The notes: generated from the letters alone by a model not told the origin. A stretch of 42,730 nt of DNA from Nemertoderma westbladi (GCA_032718475.1 JAUCBJ010005850.1:1-42730); one strand, 5' to 3'; counted from the first letter of the stretch, positions 1 through 11,700 are shown. Numbers and translations are program-made.

Positions 1-199
1 GTATTGTAGGCTTTTTAATGTAGAATCATTATGGGCTTGGTGAGCATGTCAGGTTGCCGATCAAGTTGCTCTATGTAAACGCGAAGTTTGTTGCTGTAAA
101 AGATGCCTCATAAAACGGAGACTAAAAGTCAATGTTACTCAAATTAAGTAGCTTGTTGCTAACCAAGTTATCCAAAACGTCCGGAACCCAATAGCAACT

Positions 200-672
200 T
201 GGACACAAACATTAAATGAAGGACAGATATTTATCAGCGCCACAAACATTAATGTGGGACAAACATTAATCAGGAGGACAAACATTAATCAGGGGGACAA
301 ACATTAATGTGGGACATAAACATTGATATGGGACACAAACATTAATGAGGGACACAAACATTAATGAGGGACACAAACAATAATGAGGGACACAAACATT
401 AATGAGGGACACAAACATTAATAAGGGACACAAACATTAATAAGGGACACAAACATTAATGAGGGACACAAACATTAATGAGGGACACAAACATTAATAA
501 GGGACACAAACATTAATAAGGGACACAAACATTAATGAGGTACACAAACATTAATAAGGGACACAAACATTACTGAGGTACACAAACATTAATAAGGTAC
601 ACAGACATTAATGAGGGACACAAACATTAAACGAGGGACAGATATCATCAAGGGCACAAACATTAATCATGG
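200..672. repeat. 19-bp minisatellite, forward array
   Basis: About 22-25 tandem copies of a 19-bp unit (gggacacaaacattaatga with variants ending in aataa or aatgt). The central copies from about 330 to 600 are nearly perfect; the edges are degraded and include shortened units. No coding potential. The same unit recurs in reverse complement at 1225-1668. Confidence 0.95.
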
Positions 673-1224
673 GCACCATCATTCCATTCCATCCATGTTA
701 CCCCCCATGGCACTTACTTAGTATGATTCCTGTTACCACCCATACACAATACATACACATACAATATATTACAGTATTACAATTCTCATTACTGTCAAGC
801 AATACAATAACAACAATAAATAATAACACATTAATCTGACCAAACCAATAATCTATGTTATTACCAATTGAGGGAAAGGATCAGGTTACAGAGATGGTTT
901 TTCTAACCAAAACAATAAACGATGTTGTTACTATTAAGGGAATGAGTAAAATAATGATGAACATGAAGGGGAGACAGGAATGGGGGGGGGCTGGAACAGG
1001 CAGCTGAACAACGTAACCAAACGTCGCTTTCAATTAATTTCCATCTAATTAGGTAGATGGGATGTATAGAAAGCGGCGCTACTTTGATCGAAGCTCACGT
1101 TCCCATGGTAGTATTTTTTCAGTATATCAGTTTATCACTTATTATCTGATCGTCTGATGGCAAGCATCACCATCGCTCATATTAATTGGCCATCCAATTG
1201 GGCATACATTGGCAAGCATTCACC
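673..1224. other. Spacer between inverted minisatellite arrays, no gene seen
   Basis: About 550 bp of mostly AT-rich, non-repetitive sequence with a G9 run at 982-990. No open frame of note and no RNA gene recognised. It forms the loop of a large potential inverted structure made by the two flanking minisatellite arrays. Confidence 0.6.
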
Positions 1225-1668
1225 CCTATTAATATTTGTGTCCCTCATTAATGATCGTATCCCTCATTAATGTTTATGTACCTCATTAATTCATTGTGTC
1301 CCTCATTAATGTTTGTGTCCCTCATTAATGTTTGTCTCCCTGATTACTGTGTGTCCCTCATTAATGCTTGTTTCCCTCGTTAATGTTTGTGCCCCTTATT
1401 AATGGTGTCCCTCATTAATGTTTGTGTCCCTCGTTAATGTTTGTGTCCATCATTAATGTGTGTCCCTCATTAATGTTTGTGACCCTGATTAATATCTGTA
1501 TCCCTTATTAATGTATGTGCCCTTGATTAATGTGTGTCCCTAATTAATGTTTTTGTCCCTTATTAATGTTTGTACCACTTAATGTGTGTCCCTGATTAAT
1601 GTTTGTGTCCCTGATAAATGTTTGTATCACAGATTAATGTTTGTGTTCCCTCAATAATGTTTGTGTCA
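1225..1668. repeat. 19-bp minisatellite, inverted array
   Basis: About 20 degenerate copies of the reverse complement of the unit at 200-672 (gtccctcattaatgtttgt). It is more variable than the forward array, with 15-17 bp shortened units (for example gtgtccctcattaatg) mixed in. No coding function. Confidence 0.93.
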
Positions 1669-1699
1669 TGGCCGCAATACAAACCAGTATATAAATGAG

Positions 1700-2030
1700 A
1701 AATTACGGGGTTTTGCCAGGTTATTGTTTCTGATTTAAGGGGTTTTACAGGTTGTTATTTATGATTTAAGGGGTTTTGCCAGATGGACTGAATTTCATAT
1801 CCTTGAATTTACGGTGTTTTGCAAGCCAATTATTGACTTGTGGGGTTCTGCCTCGAAGTGGGCATAAGTTACGGGGAACTGTCTTTGGCTTATAACTCAA
1901 AAATGGCTGGTAGAAAAGCTTCGGGGTTCTGCCAGACGAAAAAGCCGATATCGAATTTACCCAAAAAGTCAAAAACATGAAAATCGAAAAAAATCGACTT
2001 AGGGGGTTCTGCCTTGAAGGTGACGGTTTA
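1700..2030. repeat. Degenerate GGGGTTYTGCC interspersed repeat
   Basis: The core ggggttttgcc or ggggttctgcc occurs repeatedly here (around 1708, 1770, 1840, 1922 and 2005, plus weaker copies) with variable spacing of 30-85 bp. The first copies share a longer unit with a tgatttaagg flank. An open minus-strand frame across it reads only the repeat and is not considered a gene. Confidence 0.6.
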
Positions 2031-2235
2031 CTGTTGGTTAAACAGGAGTGACAACATGTGACTGTCTGAATTCCAAGCTTTGAGTCAAACAAGGATTATC
2101 GAATCATATTATCGATAATTTTCTTTCTGTAATGTCATACAAAGTGCTCTTTTCCTCATAAACATTAATTATTTACTTATTTCGTAGTTTAGAATGAAGA
2201 ACTATGAAGATTTATATTTGCAGTTAAGAAGATCA

Positions 2236-2266
2236 AACTTGGGAAAGCACCCTGCTTTCCCAAGTT
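2236..2266. other. Perfect 14-bp-arm hairpin
   Basis: Arms aacttgggaaagca (2236-2249) and tgctttcccaagtt (2253-2266) are exact reverse complements around a 3-nt ccc loop. The right arm contains the tttcccaagtt segment that is also part of the tandem unit directly downstream. No run of T follows, so it does not look like a terminator; in a eukaryote it is best read as a cruciform-prone palindrome. Confidence 0.9.
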
Positions 2267-2270
2267 ACTA

Positions 2271-2421
2271 GGTAGTTACGGCAGCAGCTGTTTCCCAAGT
2301 TAGTTTAAGGTAGGCAGTTATGACAGCAGCTGTTTCCCCAAGTTAGTTTAAGATAGGCAGTTATGACAGCAGCTGTTTCCCCAAGTTAGTTTAAAGTAGG
2401 CAGTTACGACAGCAGCTGTTT
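2271..2421. repeat. 42-43-bp tandem repeat, about 3.5 copies
   Basis: The motif cagcagctgttt starts at 2282, 2324, 2367 and 2410, giving a period of 42-43 bp. Each unit reads roughly cagcagctgtttcccc + aagttagtttaa + gataggcagttatga. Copies differ by one to three bases. No coding potential. Confidence 0.92.
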
Positions 2422-2422
2422 T

Positions 2423-3339
2423 CATTAAATGCTTCACTAATATATAATAATATCTAATGATTGTGGCCATAAGTCATTTTGAAAGATCAAACAAAATATA
2501 TATAACTTTTATGTAGAATTTAGCGATCTTATGGTTGCATATTATATAGTATTATGTATAATCATATTCTATATAACTCCAGCAATTTCTACACTTTAGC
2601 CAAATCGGGAAATCCTTGGTAGGACTGGTCATATGGATGCACAACACATTTTGATGATATAAGAATATTTAATTAGTTATGTATATCTATATAACTTTAT
2701 ATATAGATTTTGTTTGTTTATAGGACTGTTACTAAGATAAAACATTTCCATTATTAATGAAACATCAATTTCACGTTTTTGCCTAACGGACCTACACCCT
2801 ATCACAACATTTAATGAATTAAAATTGTTTTTACTAACTAGTAAACATCATTATGTGCAAATATCACGATTCAGAGTTATGACCGCTGATCATAGTACCA
2901 AACGAGAGAGAGCGAGCTTTGTTGAATAAGAAACGAAGTATGAAATTTTGATACCTTACATTAAATTATCACAACTAAAAATGCTAAATAATAAATTAAT
3001 CACATTAATATTGTAACATTTATATCAATTTACGCTATTAATTGCAGACTACAACTACCACTAACTAGACCTAAAATTATAGCTGTTGTTATAAAATAAT
3101 GAATGCCTTCACGCTTTTAAAAATTGTTAATATTAATAAGCTAAATATTATCATCTGCGACTTGAGTTGTATTCTATTTCTTCATTAATTCCAGCATTGT
3201 TCCTTTGACCTTTGGCCTCTGAAAAAATATGCTTTTACAATCCCTCGAATATACGGATAAAAAGTTGGACAAAAAATAATTATTTATGTAAAAGAATAGT
3301 TATTTTTCAAAATTAACAAAATTCATATAAGTTTGAGAT
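2423..3339. other. AT-rich region without recognisable gene
   Basis: Strongly AT-rich DNA. A single gag microsatellite scrap (gagagagagcgagc near 2905) and isolated half-palindromes (ggccataag, ggttgcat) of the family described at 3340-5450 are present. No frame, RNA gene or long repeat could be supported. Confidence 0.6.
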
Positions 3340-4150
3340 AAAATATGCAGCCATATTACAAATTTATAAATCAAATTCCTAAATTCCATAAAACTGTATC
3401 TTTGATAAACATTTGTTATTTTATTTGCTATAATTATATTGCATTTTCGTTTCTTTTAAGTTTTAAATTCATGAAATAATTAATGATGTATTAATTGTAT
3501 TAATTATCCAAAATATAACTTAAAAAAAAACATAATAATAGTTATAATAATATGACATGCAACCATAAGACATGTCAACTGCTAATGGCTGCATGATTTA
3601 TTTAAACTATATTTCAGATTGAGTTTTGGTGTATTGGAAGGTTTGAGGTACTTGAAGTTTTAGCATTATTCTTTATAAACCTTTCCTACTAAATATACCT
3701 AATAATGTTGAAATTCAATAGGCAGCCATATAACGAATCATTATAAAGAAAAATTTATAAAATTGTGCATTATTACTAGATACAACAATTATTGTATTTT
3801 TCTTTTTATTCATATTTTAAATTGATAAAATATTATTTCATAATGTTTTAATGAAAGAAATAAGGCTTTTAAAATAGATATATAATATCATTTTATTTAT
3901 TTGTAATAATTGTATGGAATTAATTTCGCACAAAGAAATCGCCAGAGCGACATATTTTCCAGCTTTATACCGCAGTGCACATTAGTTATGAAATAAGACA
4001 TGCAACCATAATACAGTCCCAGTGCTTAAGGCTGCATGTTTTATTTAAACTTTACTTTTGAAGCGAGTTTGTAGGTAATGGTTGGTTGAACATTGAACTA
4101 AGTAGATATTTCTCGAATAATTCGAGAAAATTCAGATTTATTTTAATTTT
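3340..4150. repeat. Two diverged copies of the palindrome-bearing AT-rich unit
   Basis: Two units of about 400 bp start with a gcagccatat-like motif (about 3345 and 3722) and carry an imperfect palindrome: acatgcaaccataag...taatggctgcatg at 3555-3595 and acatgcaaccata...cttaaggctgcatgt at 3998-4039. Each palindrome is followed by a gattta/gttttatttaaac tail. The same unit occurs at 4938-5450 and 6885-7600. Non-coding and possibly a non-autonomous mobile element, but ends and target duplications are not resolved. Confidence 0.7.
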
Positions 4151-4257
4151 AACATATTAATTCTGACCTTCTGACCGTTTGTCTGTTGATCTGTTTTACA
4201 TAATATAGTATCTCTCAATCCATAGCAAAAACCTATGGCATGGAGTTTTCCTAGTCT

Positions 4258-4435
4258 GTGATTTCATTCCCGATTACGGTTTTCATGTTTGGTGGCATCT
4301 AGACTGTCTGTATGTCTGTCCGTTTGCCTGCCTATGTGTCTGTCAAAATATAATATTTCACCATACAAAGCTAAAATCTTGGGCATCTGTGTTTTATCGT
4401 TATCAGACTTCATTTTTAGTGGCATATAAACTGTT
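4258..4435. repeat. Diverged monomer of the ~145-bp satellite
   Basis: The segments ggttttcatgtttggtggca, ctgtctgtatgtctgtccgt and caaaatataatatttcacca match the landmarks of the satellite at 5470-6672, in the same orientation and at the expected spacing. This copy is isolated and clearly older. Confidence 0.75.
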
Positions 4436-4553
4436 TTCGATCAGTCTTACATAATTAAATTTCGACCACAAGTTATTATATCCCAGAATACAGGAGTTTT
4501 CGCACCAAAAATACTTTTTTTACCGCCCCAAATAGGTAAAATAGCCCCAAATT

Positions 4554-4582
4554 TCAGTTAGTCAGTTAGTCAGTCAGTCAGC
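4554..4582. repeat. (GTCA)n microsatellite
   Basis: A short run of gtcagttagtcagtcagtca. It lies in otherwise unremarkable AT-rich sequence between the isolated satellite monomer and the next palindrome unit. Confidence 0.8.
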
Positions 4583-4937
4583 AACGATTCGGTTCCTAAT
4601 AACGGATGTACTGATAGCTAAATTATAATTACTTAGTCAAGCTGGAAATCCCATTATTGCTAATTAAAGTTGTGTGGTTTAGCGGATCACATTACTTATC
4701 AAAGGTCAAGCAGATTATTGTATTGGAAACCGATTGCTTATTAGAGTTGTTTTCATCCAAACCCAGTAGCTAATACACGGATTACGTATTACGCACGTGC
4801 TGTAGGAATGAATATAAGTCACTGCAAACAAGTATTATTGTACTTTCTGTTTCGGTCGGCCTCCACCATACGAGTTTCGAATTATGTTTTTTTTTGAGAA
4901 GCCGTTCTGTAGTGCAGATGATCGTTGGATCCACTAA

Positions 4938-5450
4938 TATGACATGCAACCATAAGACAGCTCCATTGCTTATAGCTGCATGTTTTATTTAAACTTCATC
5001 TCATACATGAGTCTACATGCAATGGGTGGTATATCTAAATAGATTGAGGCACTTGAATTAATGTTGAAATATGATATACATACAGCCGTATAACAGTGTA
5101 ATTAGACTTAAAATAAACCGAATATTATTTAAAATAAGACATGCAACGCAACGCATTGAAATTTCCAGTGCTTATTTCAAGTTCCATGCACATTTTATTA
5201 AACTATATTCCAGTCTAGAGTTTGTAATGTAGTTCGTGGGGGCTGGTTTATCTAAATAGATATTATTCTCAGAAAAGTTCGAGTAATTTCGATTTTATTA
5301 AAGTTTTCATTTTGCTATTGGGATAACTAGGAATATTGATGTAATTAATATCCAATTTAATTTGTATCACTAATTAATTGCAGTTATTACAACAAAGTTT
5401 CGGTAAACAATCATAAACTTAGCATATAATGGTTGCTATAAAGCTAGAGT
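4938..5450. repeat. Palindrome-bearing unit, copy paralogous to 7106-7600
   Basis: This ~510-bp stretch aligns by eye over its whole length with 7106-7600. Shared landmarks in the same order are the palindrome (4942-4982 here), tttatctaaatagattgag, cacttgaatta, agacttaaaataaac, a second degraded palindrome (5139-5190), gggggctggtttatctaaat, aaagttcgagtaat, ggaatattgatgtaatt and agcatataatggttgctat. Identity looks like roughly 80-85%. No gene. Confidence 0.85.
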
Positions 5451-5469
5451 TCAGATTTTATTTACGGTA

Positions 5470-6672
5470 TCAATTTTCATGTTTGGCAGCATTTGTAAAG
5501 TTTTATGTCGATCTGTCTGTCAAAATACAATATGACACCCTACAAAGCTAAAATCCTGGGAAATTCTGCTTTCTTGGATTCTGACTTAATTTACGGTAGC
5601 AGTTGTCATGTTTGGAAGCATTTTTACAGTTTGTATACCTCTGTCTGTTTGTCAGTCGATCTGTCTGTCAAAATACAATATGACACCCTACAAATGCTAA
5701 AATCTTGAGAATGTCTATTTTCTTGGACTCTGACATCATTTATGGTATCAGTTTTCATGTTTGGCAGCATTCTTACAGTTTTATGTCGTCCGTTTGTCAG
5801 TCGATCTGTCTGTCAAAATACAATTGACACCCTATAAAGCTTAAATCTTGGGAATGTATGTTTTTTTGGATTCTGACTTCAATTACGGTATCAGTTTTCA
5901 TATTTGGCAGCGTTTGAAAACTTTGTATGTCTGTCCGTTTGTCAGTCGTTCTGTCTGTCAAAATACAATATGACACCCTACAAATGCTAAAATCTTGAGA
6001 ATGTCTATTTTCTTGGACTCTGACATCATTTATGGTATCAGTTTTCATGTTTGGCAGCATTTTTACAGTTTTATGTCGTCCGTTTGTCAGTCGATCTGTC
6101 TGTCAAAATACAATATGACACCCTATAAAGCTTAAATCTTGGAAATGTCTGTTTTTTAGACTCTGACTTAATTTACGGTATCAGTTTTCATGTTTGGCAG
6201 TATTTTTACAGTTTTATGTCGTCCGTTTGTCAGTCGATCTGTCTGTCAAAATACAATATGACACCCTACAAATGCTAAAATCTTGAGAATGTCTATTTTC
6301 TTGGACTCTGACATCATTTATGGTATCAGTTTTCATGTTTGGCAGCATTTTTACAGTTTTATGTCGTCCGTTTGTCAGTCGATCTGTCTGTCAAAATACA
6401 ATATGACACCCTATAAAGCTTAAATCTTGGAAATGTCTGTTTTTTAGACTCTGACTTAATTTACGGTATCAGTTTTCATGTTTGGCAGTATTTTTACAGT
6501 TTTATGTCGTCCGTTTGTCAGTCGATCTGTCTGTCAAAATACAATATGACACCCTATAAAGCTTAAATCTTGGAAATGTCTGTTTTTTTGGACTCTGACT
6601 TCATTTACGGTATCAGTTTTCATGTTTGGCAGCATTTGTACAGTTTGCATACGTCTGTCCGTTTCTCATTCG
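5470..6672. repeat. ~145-bp satellite array with dimeric (288-bp) order
   Basis: About eight monomers. The landmark ccgtttgtcag starts at 5790, 5935, 6080, 6223, 6368 and 6511, with a degraded copy at 6659, so steps are 145, 145, 143, 145, 143 and 148 bp. Two monomer types alternate: type A has aaatgctaaaatcttgagaa and type B has aaagcttaaatcttggaaat, giving a 288-bp dimer. Open frames inside it repeat the motif DRxTDKRTDIQ antisense, or LSVDLSVKIQYDT in sense, and are by-products of the repeat. Confidence 0.97.
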
Positions 6673-6884
6673 ATCTATTAGTCCGGTAGTTTCAGAGATG
6701 TATTCTAAAGCTTTGAACTTTGGGCGATGTGCCCTTTCTACTACAACCGTCTCATTTGTCGATCTTGTGTCTCTCTGTACTAATATTTAGTGTGAAGTTT
6801 GTGTTATCTAGCCAGACAACCTGTGGTTAGTGAGAACTAAAAATACGGCGCCTGTCCTTTCTCAAAATTAACTATAGATTATAT

Positions 6885-7600
6885 AAAACATGCAGCCATA
6901 AAACCAATTCATTGCAGTTATTAATTAAACAGACTCTTTGATAAAATTAGTAACTAAAAATTATTGTACTTTCATTTCTTTTATATTTTCAAGGGATTAA
7001 ATCATTTAAATAATTCAACTAACTAACTAATTTAACCATTTATAATATTGTATTTATTAATTGACCAAAATATGACATAAAAAAAACATAATAATTATTA
7101 TTATTATATAACATGCAACCATAAGAGAGCTCCATTGCTTAAGGCTGCATGTTTTATTTAAACTTTATCTCAGACGTGAGTTTACATTTAATGGCTGGTT
7201 TATCTAAATAGATTGAGACACTTGAATTAAGGTTGAAATATGATATGTAACCGTATAACAGTATAATAAGACTTAAAATAAACCTAATATTATTTATAAT
7301 AATGCATGCAACTGTATTGAAAGTTCCAGTGCTTATGGCTGCACGTTTTATTTAGACTATTTTCCAGAAAAGAGTTGTATTGTAGTGGGGGCTGGTTTAT
7401 CTAAATAGATAATTCTTGGAAAAGTTCGAGTAATTCCGATTTTTTTAAAGTTTTCATTACTTGATATTGGAATAATTAGGAATATTGATGTAATTCATAT
7501 CCAATTTAATTTGTATCACTAAATAATTGCAGTTATTACAACAAAGTTACGGTAAACAATTATAAAATTAGCATATAATGGTTGCTATGAAGCTATGCAG
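6885..7600. repeat. Palindrome-bearing unit, two further copies
   Basis: Contains acatgcagccataaa (about 6889), the palindrome acatgcaaccataag...cttaaggctgcatgt at 7111-7152, and a weaker one at 7303-7345. The part from 7106 on is the paralogue of 4938-5450; the part before it resembles 3340-3550 (gcagccata, ttctttta, ccaaaatatgacataaaaaa). No coding capacity seen. Confidence 0.8.
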
Positions 7601-7817
7601 AAGAATCCAGACGTGTTTAAGAGATTATTTACTAAGTTAGTGTTGGTATATAGTTAGTGATAGTTAGTTATAGAACTATAAGTACGTTCGTCCTATAGGC
7701 CGCAACGCTGCAATACGGTACTTTACTACGTTAAGAGTAAAACACCAGAACTCTGAAAAGTTCGCATAATATTGTTGCAAATGTACCAATTGTTGATATC
7801 ACACGTGAACCTTTTAG

Positions 7818-8330
7818 AGTTTATTTAGGGCAGCAGTAGAGACAGCCTTCTTAGATGGGAGTCCATGCTGGTCTCTGACTGACTGCAGAGTATATAAAAC
7901 CTCTGGATGGCACATTCACAATAATGCTACGCCGGGGTCATTGTGTCAAGAAGAACGAACACATCTCCATAACCAGACTGTGAACAACATCGGAAGTGTT
8001 TCATTAGTCTCCGAAAGCTTTTGCTTGAACTGAGCTGCCACCGCCTTGTAGGACATTGCTTTCACAGTGTGGACCAGCCTGTGCATAATCTTGTGCTTTG
8101 GCGGCCTCATGGAACGACTATGTATGGTGGTAAGCCCATGACTTTCTTGAGACGCATTTTAAAGAACACTGGACTTGAAGATGCGGATGATCTAGCAAAT
8201 GTCATGGGTGATAGGGAGTTGAGGTGGAGCAATTTTATCGACAAGCCGACACATCTTTCTTAATATATTTGATATAATTAATGCAGCCGCAATGCAACAT
8301 GCCGTTAGTAGTAGTAGTAGTTATAGATGT
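7818..8330 (+). pseudogene. 5'-truncated LINE copy, 3' end of reverse transcriptase frame
   Basis: This is a degenerate copy of the last ~180 codons of the LINE at 23933-25437. Matching landmarks are gggagtccatgctgg, ctggatggcacattcaca, atgctacgccgggg and, translated, PMTFLRRILK, DADDLANVMGDREL and a final FIDKPTHLS stop. Frameshifts disrupt the part before 8021. After the stop it carries the same short 3' tail (atgcagccgcaatgcaacatgccg) and ends in a (tag)n run at 8308-8327. 5' truncation is the normal result of incomplete LINE reverse transcription. No enzyme activity is expected. Confidence 0.88.
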
Positions 8331-8499
8331 TTGTTGATACCAATAGAAAGGTAGAAGTAATATTGGGTATAAAAGTTTCATCAATTATTATCTGATTGTA
8401 GCAATTAATCTATATGTGTACCGACATTTGCTGGGGCTCATATCCATATACAATATATTAGACCAGACAGCTAAAATCTTCCATATGTAGTTTTTTTCA

Positions 8500-8765
8500 T
8501 CACTGATTTCATTTCCCATATCAGTTTTCAAGTTTGGCGGCATTTGTACAGTTTGTATATCTGTTCGTTTGTCGAAAAACAATATGACACCCTACAAAGC
8601 TAAAATCACGGTAATGTCTGTTTTCTTGGACTCAGACTTAATTTACGGTATCAGTTTTGATGTTTGGCAGCATTTGTAAAGTTTGTATGTCTGTCCGTTT
8701 GTCAGTCGATCTGTCTGTCAAAATACAATATGACACCCTATAAAGCTTAAATCTTGGGAATGTCT
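8500..8765. repeat. ~145-bp satellite, about two monomers
   Basis: Same landmarks as 5470-6672 in the same orientation: tatcagttttcaagtttggc, ctgttcgtttgtc, aatatgacaccctac and cttggactcagactt. It begins diverged at about 8400 and breaks off at about 8765 into unrelated sequence. Confidence 0.88.
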
Positions 8766-8769
8766 GTGT

Positions 8770-9852
8770 TCGCGCTTTCAGACCTTTAGCAGTTTAACCT
8801 GCCAAATTTAGATGTCTTCTAGATTATAAATCGACTTTAGCCTATGACGAGTATTTGATACACTACATTAGCCGAAGCCAGTCTATGCGCGACCATTCAC
8901 CCACTGGATATACCCGGGAGACTGGATTCGGAAGCTTTGACCTTATTGCGGTGTAGGCCTACTGTATTATTCGACTGATCGTTAATATATAATTTCTGAC
9001 AAATATTATTCACTTTCGGGAAATATCAACAGTTCCTTTAGGACGTGGCGCTCTAAGTATGTAAACAGAGTTATGACTTACACTAAACACAACGGGATGG
9101 CTATTGATTCACGTATAAAGCGCATTCTTTAGGAGAAGCTTTGTTATCAGTCACAATCATGCACACTACCGCACAATGCTGCACACCGATCTGCCGACCT
9201 TCACTAATTTTAGTCACATATAAAGAGAACAGCAACCGACACATGTAGTGCCTATGAAATAGCATTAGATTCACTCCAAAACCACTTTAATGTAAGTCGC
9301 AATTGTTATATGTAACCGGTCTCTCTAACCTTCAGTATATCAAGAAGATTGGGGTTTTCTGATTATTTATCGATATTATCCAAATATAACAAGATTCCAT
9401 CAACTGATATAATTAATAACCGAATAAACCATAAATAGTAGTGAAATAATGCGGTGAAAGCATAATGCATATGTACTGAGTTGGTTTGATTTGATAACAG
9501 TTATACGTTTCTATGACCAAAGCCTACTAATGTTTGGCTAAAGTCTGAAACTTCCACAGAAGTACAGAAGAATCCTAAGCCGGTGTTCTGGGCTTAGAAA
9601 GATACATACTGACTCAATTGCGTAAGTTTCTGTATACAATCTCCAACACAGAGTCAAAAAACGCTCTGATTGGTCGACCGAACAAAGAACGAACAAAGAA
9701 CAAAGAAAAAGTTACACGTGTACATATCAGCTGTTAGATGTCGTCATGGTAACTACACTGTATCAAGAGGATTTTGGCTTATTGCGACATAAGATCGCTA
9801 GTTATGTAGAGTACTTTGCGGGGAAAATAACTAGCTAGATCCGCAAAAGCCT
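8770..9852. other. Unique sequence without recognisable gene
   Basis: About 1.1 kb of mixed composition between satellite blocks. A short aacaaagaacgaac run at 9683-9708 is the only repeat noticed. I found no supported frame, splice-flanked exon or RNA gene. Confidence 0.5.
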
Positions 9853-11700
9853 TTACAGTCTGTTTTATTAAATTCCGACTTCATGTACGGTATCAGTTTT
9901 CAAGTTTGGCAGAATTTGTACAGTTTGTATACGTCTGTCCGTTTGTCAGTCGATCTGTCCGTCAAAATACAATATGACACCCTACAAAGCTAAAATCCTG
10001 GGAATGTCTGTTTTATTGGACTCTGACTTCATTTACCGTATCAGTTTTCATGTTTGGCAGCATTGAACAGTTTATTATGACTGTCCGTTTGTCAGTCAAT
10101 CTGTCTGTCAAAATACAATATGACACCATACAAAGCTAAAATCCCGGGAATGTCTGTTTTCTTGGACTCTGACTTCATTTACTGTTTCAGTTGTCATGTT
10201 TGGCAGCAATTGAACAGTTTGTATGTCTGTCCGTTTGTCAGTCGATGTGTCTGTCAAAATACAATATGACACCCTTCAAATTCTAAAATCCTGAGAATGT
10301 CTGTTTTCTTGGACTCTGACTTCATTTACCGTGTCAGTTTTCATGTTTGGCAGCATTGTCCAGTTTGTATGTCTGTCCGTTTGTCAGTCAATCTGTCTGT
10401 CAAAATACAATATGACACCATACAAAGCTAAAATCCCGGGAATGTCTGTTTTCTTGGACCCTGACTTCATGTACGGTATCAGTTTCATGTTTGGCAGCAT
10501 TTTTACAGTTTGTATGTCTGTCCGTTTGTCAGTCAATCTGTCTGTCAAAATACAATATGACACCATACAAAGCTAACATCCCGGGAGTGTCTGTTTTCTT
10601 GGACTCTGACTTCATTTAGTGTATCAGATTTCATGTTTGGCAGCAATTGAACAGTTTGTTTGTCTGTCCGTTTATCAGTCGATCTGTCTATCAAAATACA
10701 ATATGACACCCTGCAAATTCTAAAATCCTGTGAATGTCTGTTTTCTTGGACTCTGACTTCATTTACGGTATCAGTTTCCATGTTTGGCAGCAATTTTACA
10801 GTTTGTAAGTCTGTCCGTTTGTCTGTCAATCTGTCTGTCAAAATAAAATATGATACCATACAAAGCTAACATCCCGGGAAGGTCTGTTTTCTTGGACTCT
10901 GACTTCATTTAGTGTATCAGATTTCATGTTTGGCAGCAATTGAACAGTTTGTTTGTCTGTCCGTTTATCAGTCGATCTGTCTATCAAAATACAATATGAC
11001 ACCCTGCAAATTCTAAAATCCTGTGAATGTCAGTTTTCTTGGACTCTGACTTCATTTACGGTATCAGTTTCCATGTTTGGCAGCAATTTTACAGTTTGTA
11101 AGTCTGTCCGTTTGTCTGTCAATCTGTCTGTCAAAATACGATATGACACCATACAAAGCTAACATCCCGGGAATGTCTGTTTTCTTGGACTCTGACTTCA
11201 TTTAGTGTATCAGATTTCATGTTTGGCAGCAATTGAACTGTTTGTTTGTCTGTCCGTTTATCAGTCGATCTGTCTGTCAAAATACAATATGACACCCTGC
11301 AAATTCTAAAATCCTGTGAATGTCAGTTTTCTTGGACTCTGACTTCATTTACGGTATCAGTTTCAATGTTTGGCAGCAATTTTACAGTTTGTAAGTCTGT
11401 CCGTTTGTCTGTCAATCTGTCTGTCAAAATACAATATGACACCCTATAAAGCTTAAATCATGGGAATATCTGTTTTTGGACTCTGAATTCATTTGCGGTA
11501 TCAGTTTCAATGTTTGGCAACAATTTTACAGTTTATACGTCTGTCCGTTTATCTGTCAATATGTCAGTCAAAATATATTTTAACACACCGCAAAACAAAA
11601 AAATTCGATACGTGCGTTTTATTGTTCTCTGATTTCATTCCAATATCAATTCTCATGTTTTATGTCACCTTGACTGTTTGACTGTCAAAATATCATATAT
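9853..11700. repeat. ~145-bp satellite, main array with 293-bp dimers
   Basis: About 12-13 monomers. ccgtttgtc or ccgtttatc starts at 10377, 10522, 10668, 10815, 10961, 11108, 11254 and 11401. The steps in the second half alternate 147 and 146 bp, so a dimer of exactly 293 bp repeats at least 2.5 times (10668-11400). One monomer has gtttatcagtcgatctgtc and caaattctaaaatcctgtg; the other has gtttgtctgtcaatctgtc and caaagctaacatcccggg. The last copies (11493-11700) are diverged. Frames across it are repeat artefacts. Confidence 0.97.

Noticed and set aside
200-1668. Possible CRISPR array (short regularly spaced repeats)
   Set aside because: Units are directly adjacent with no unique spacers, the DNA is eukaryotic in character and no cas-like gene is present.
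2236-2266. Intrinsic transcription terminator
   Set aside because: A strong hairpin but with no T run, and the surrounding genome is eukaryotic.
5505-11681. Frames reading DRQTDKRTDIQTV or LSVDLSVKIQYDT
   Set aside because: These are translations of the ~145-bp satellite in both orientations and break off wherever a monomer is 143 or 146 bp.
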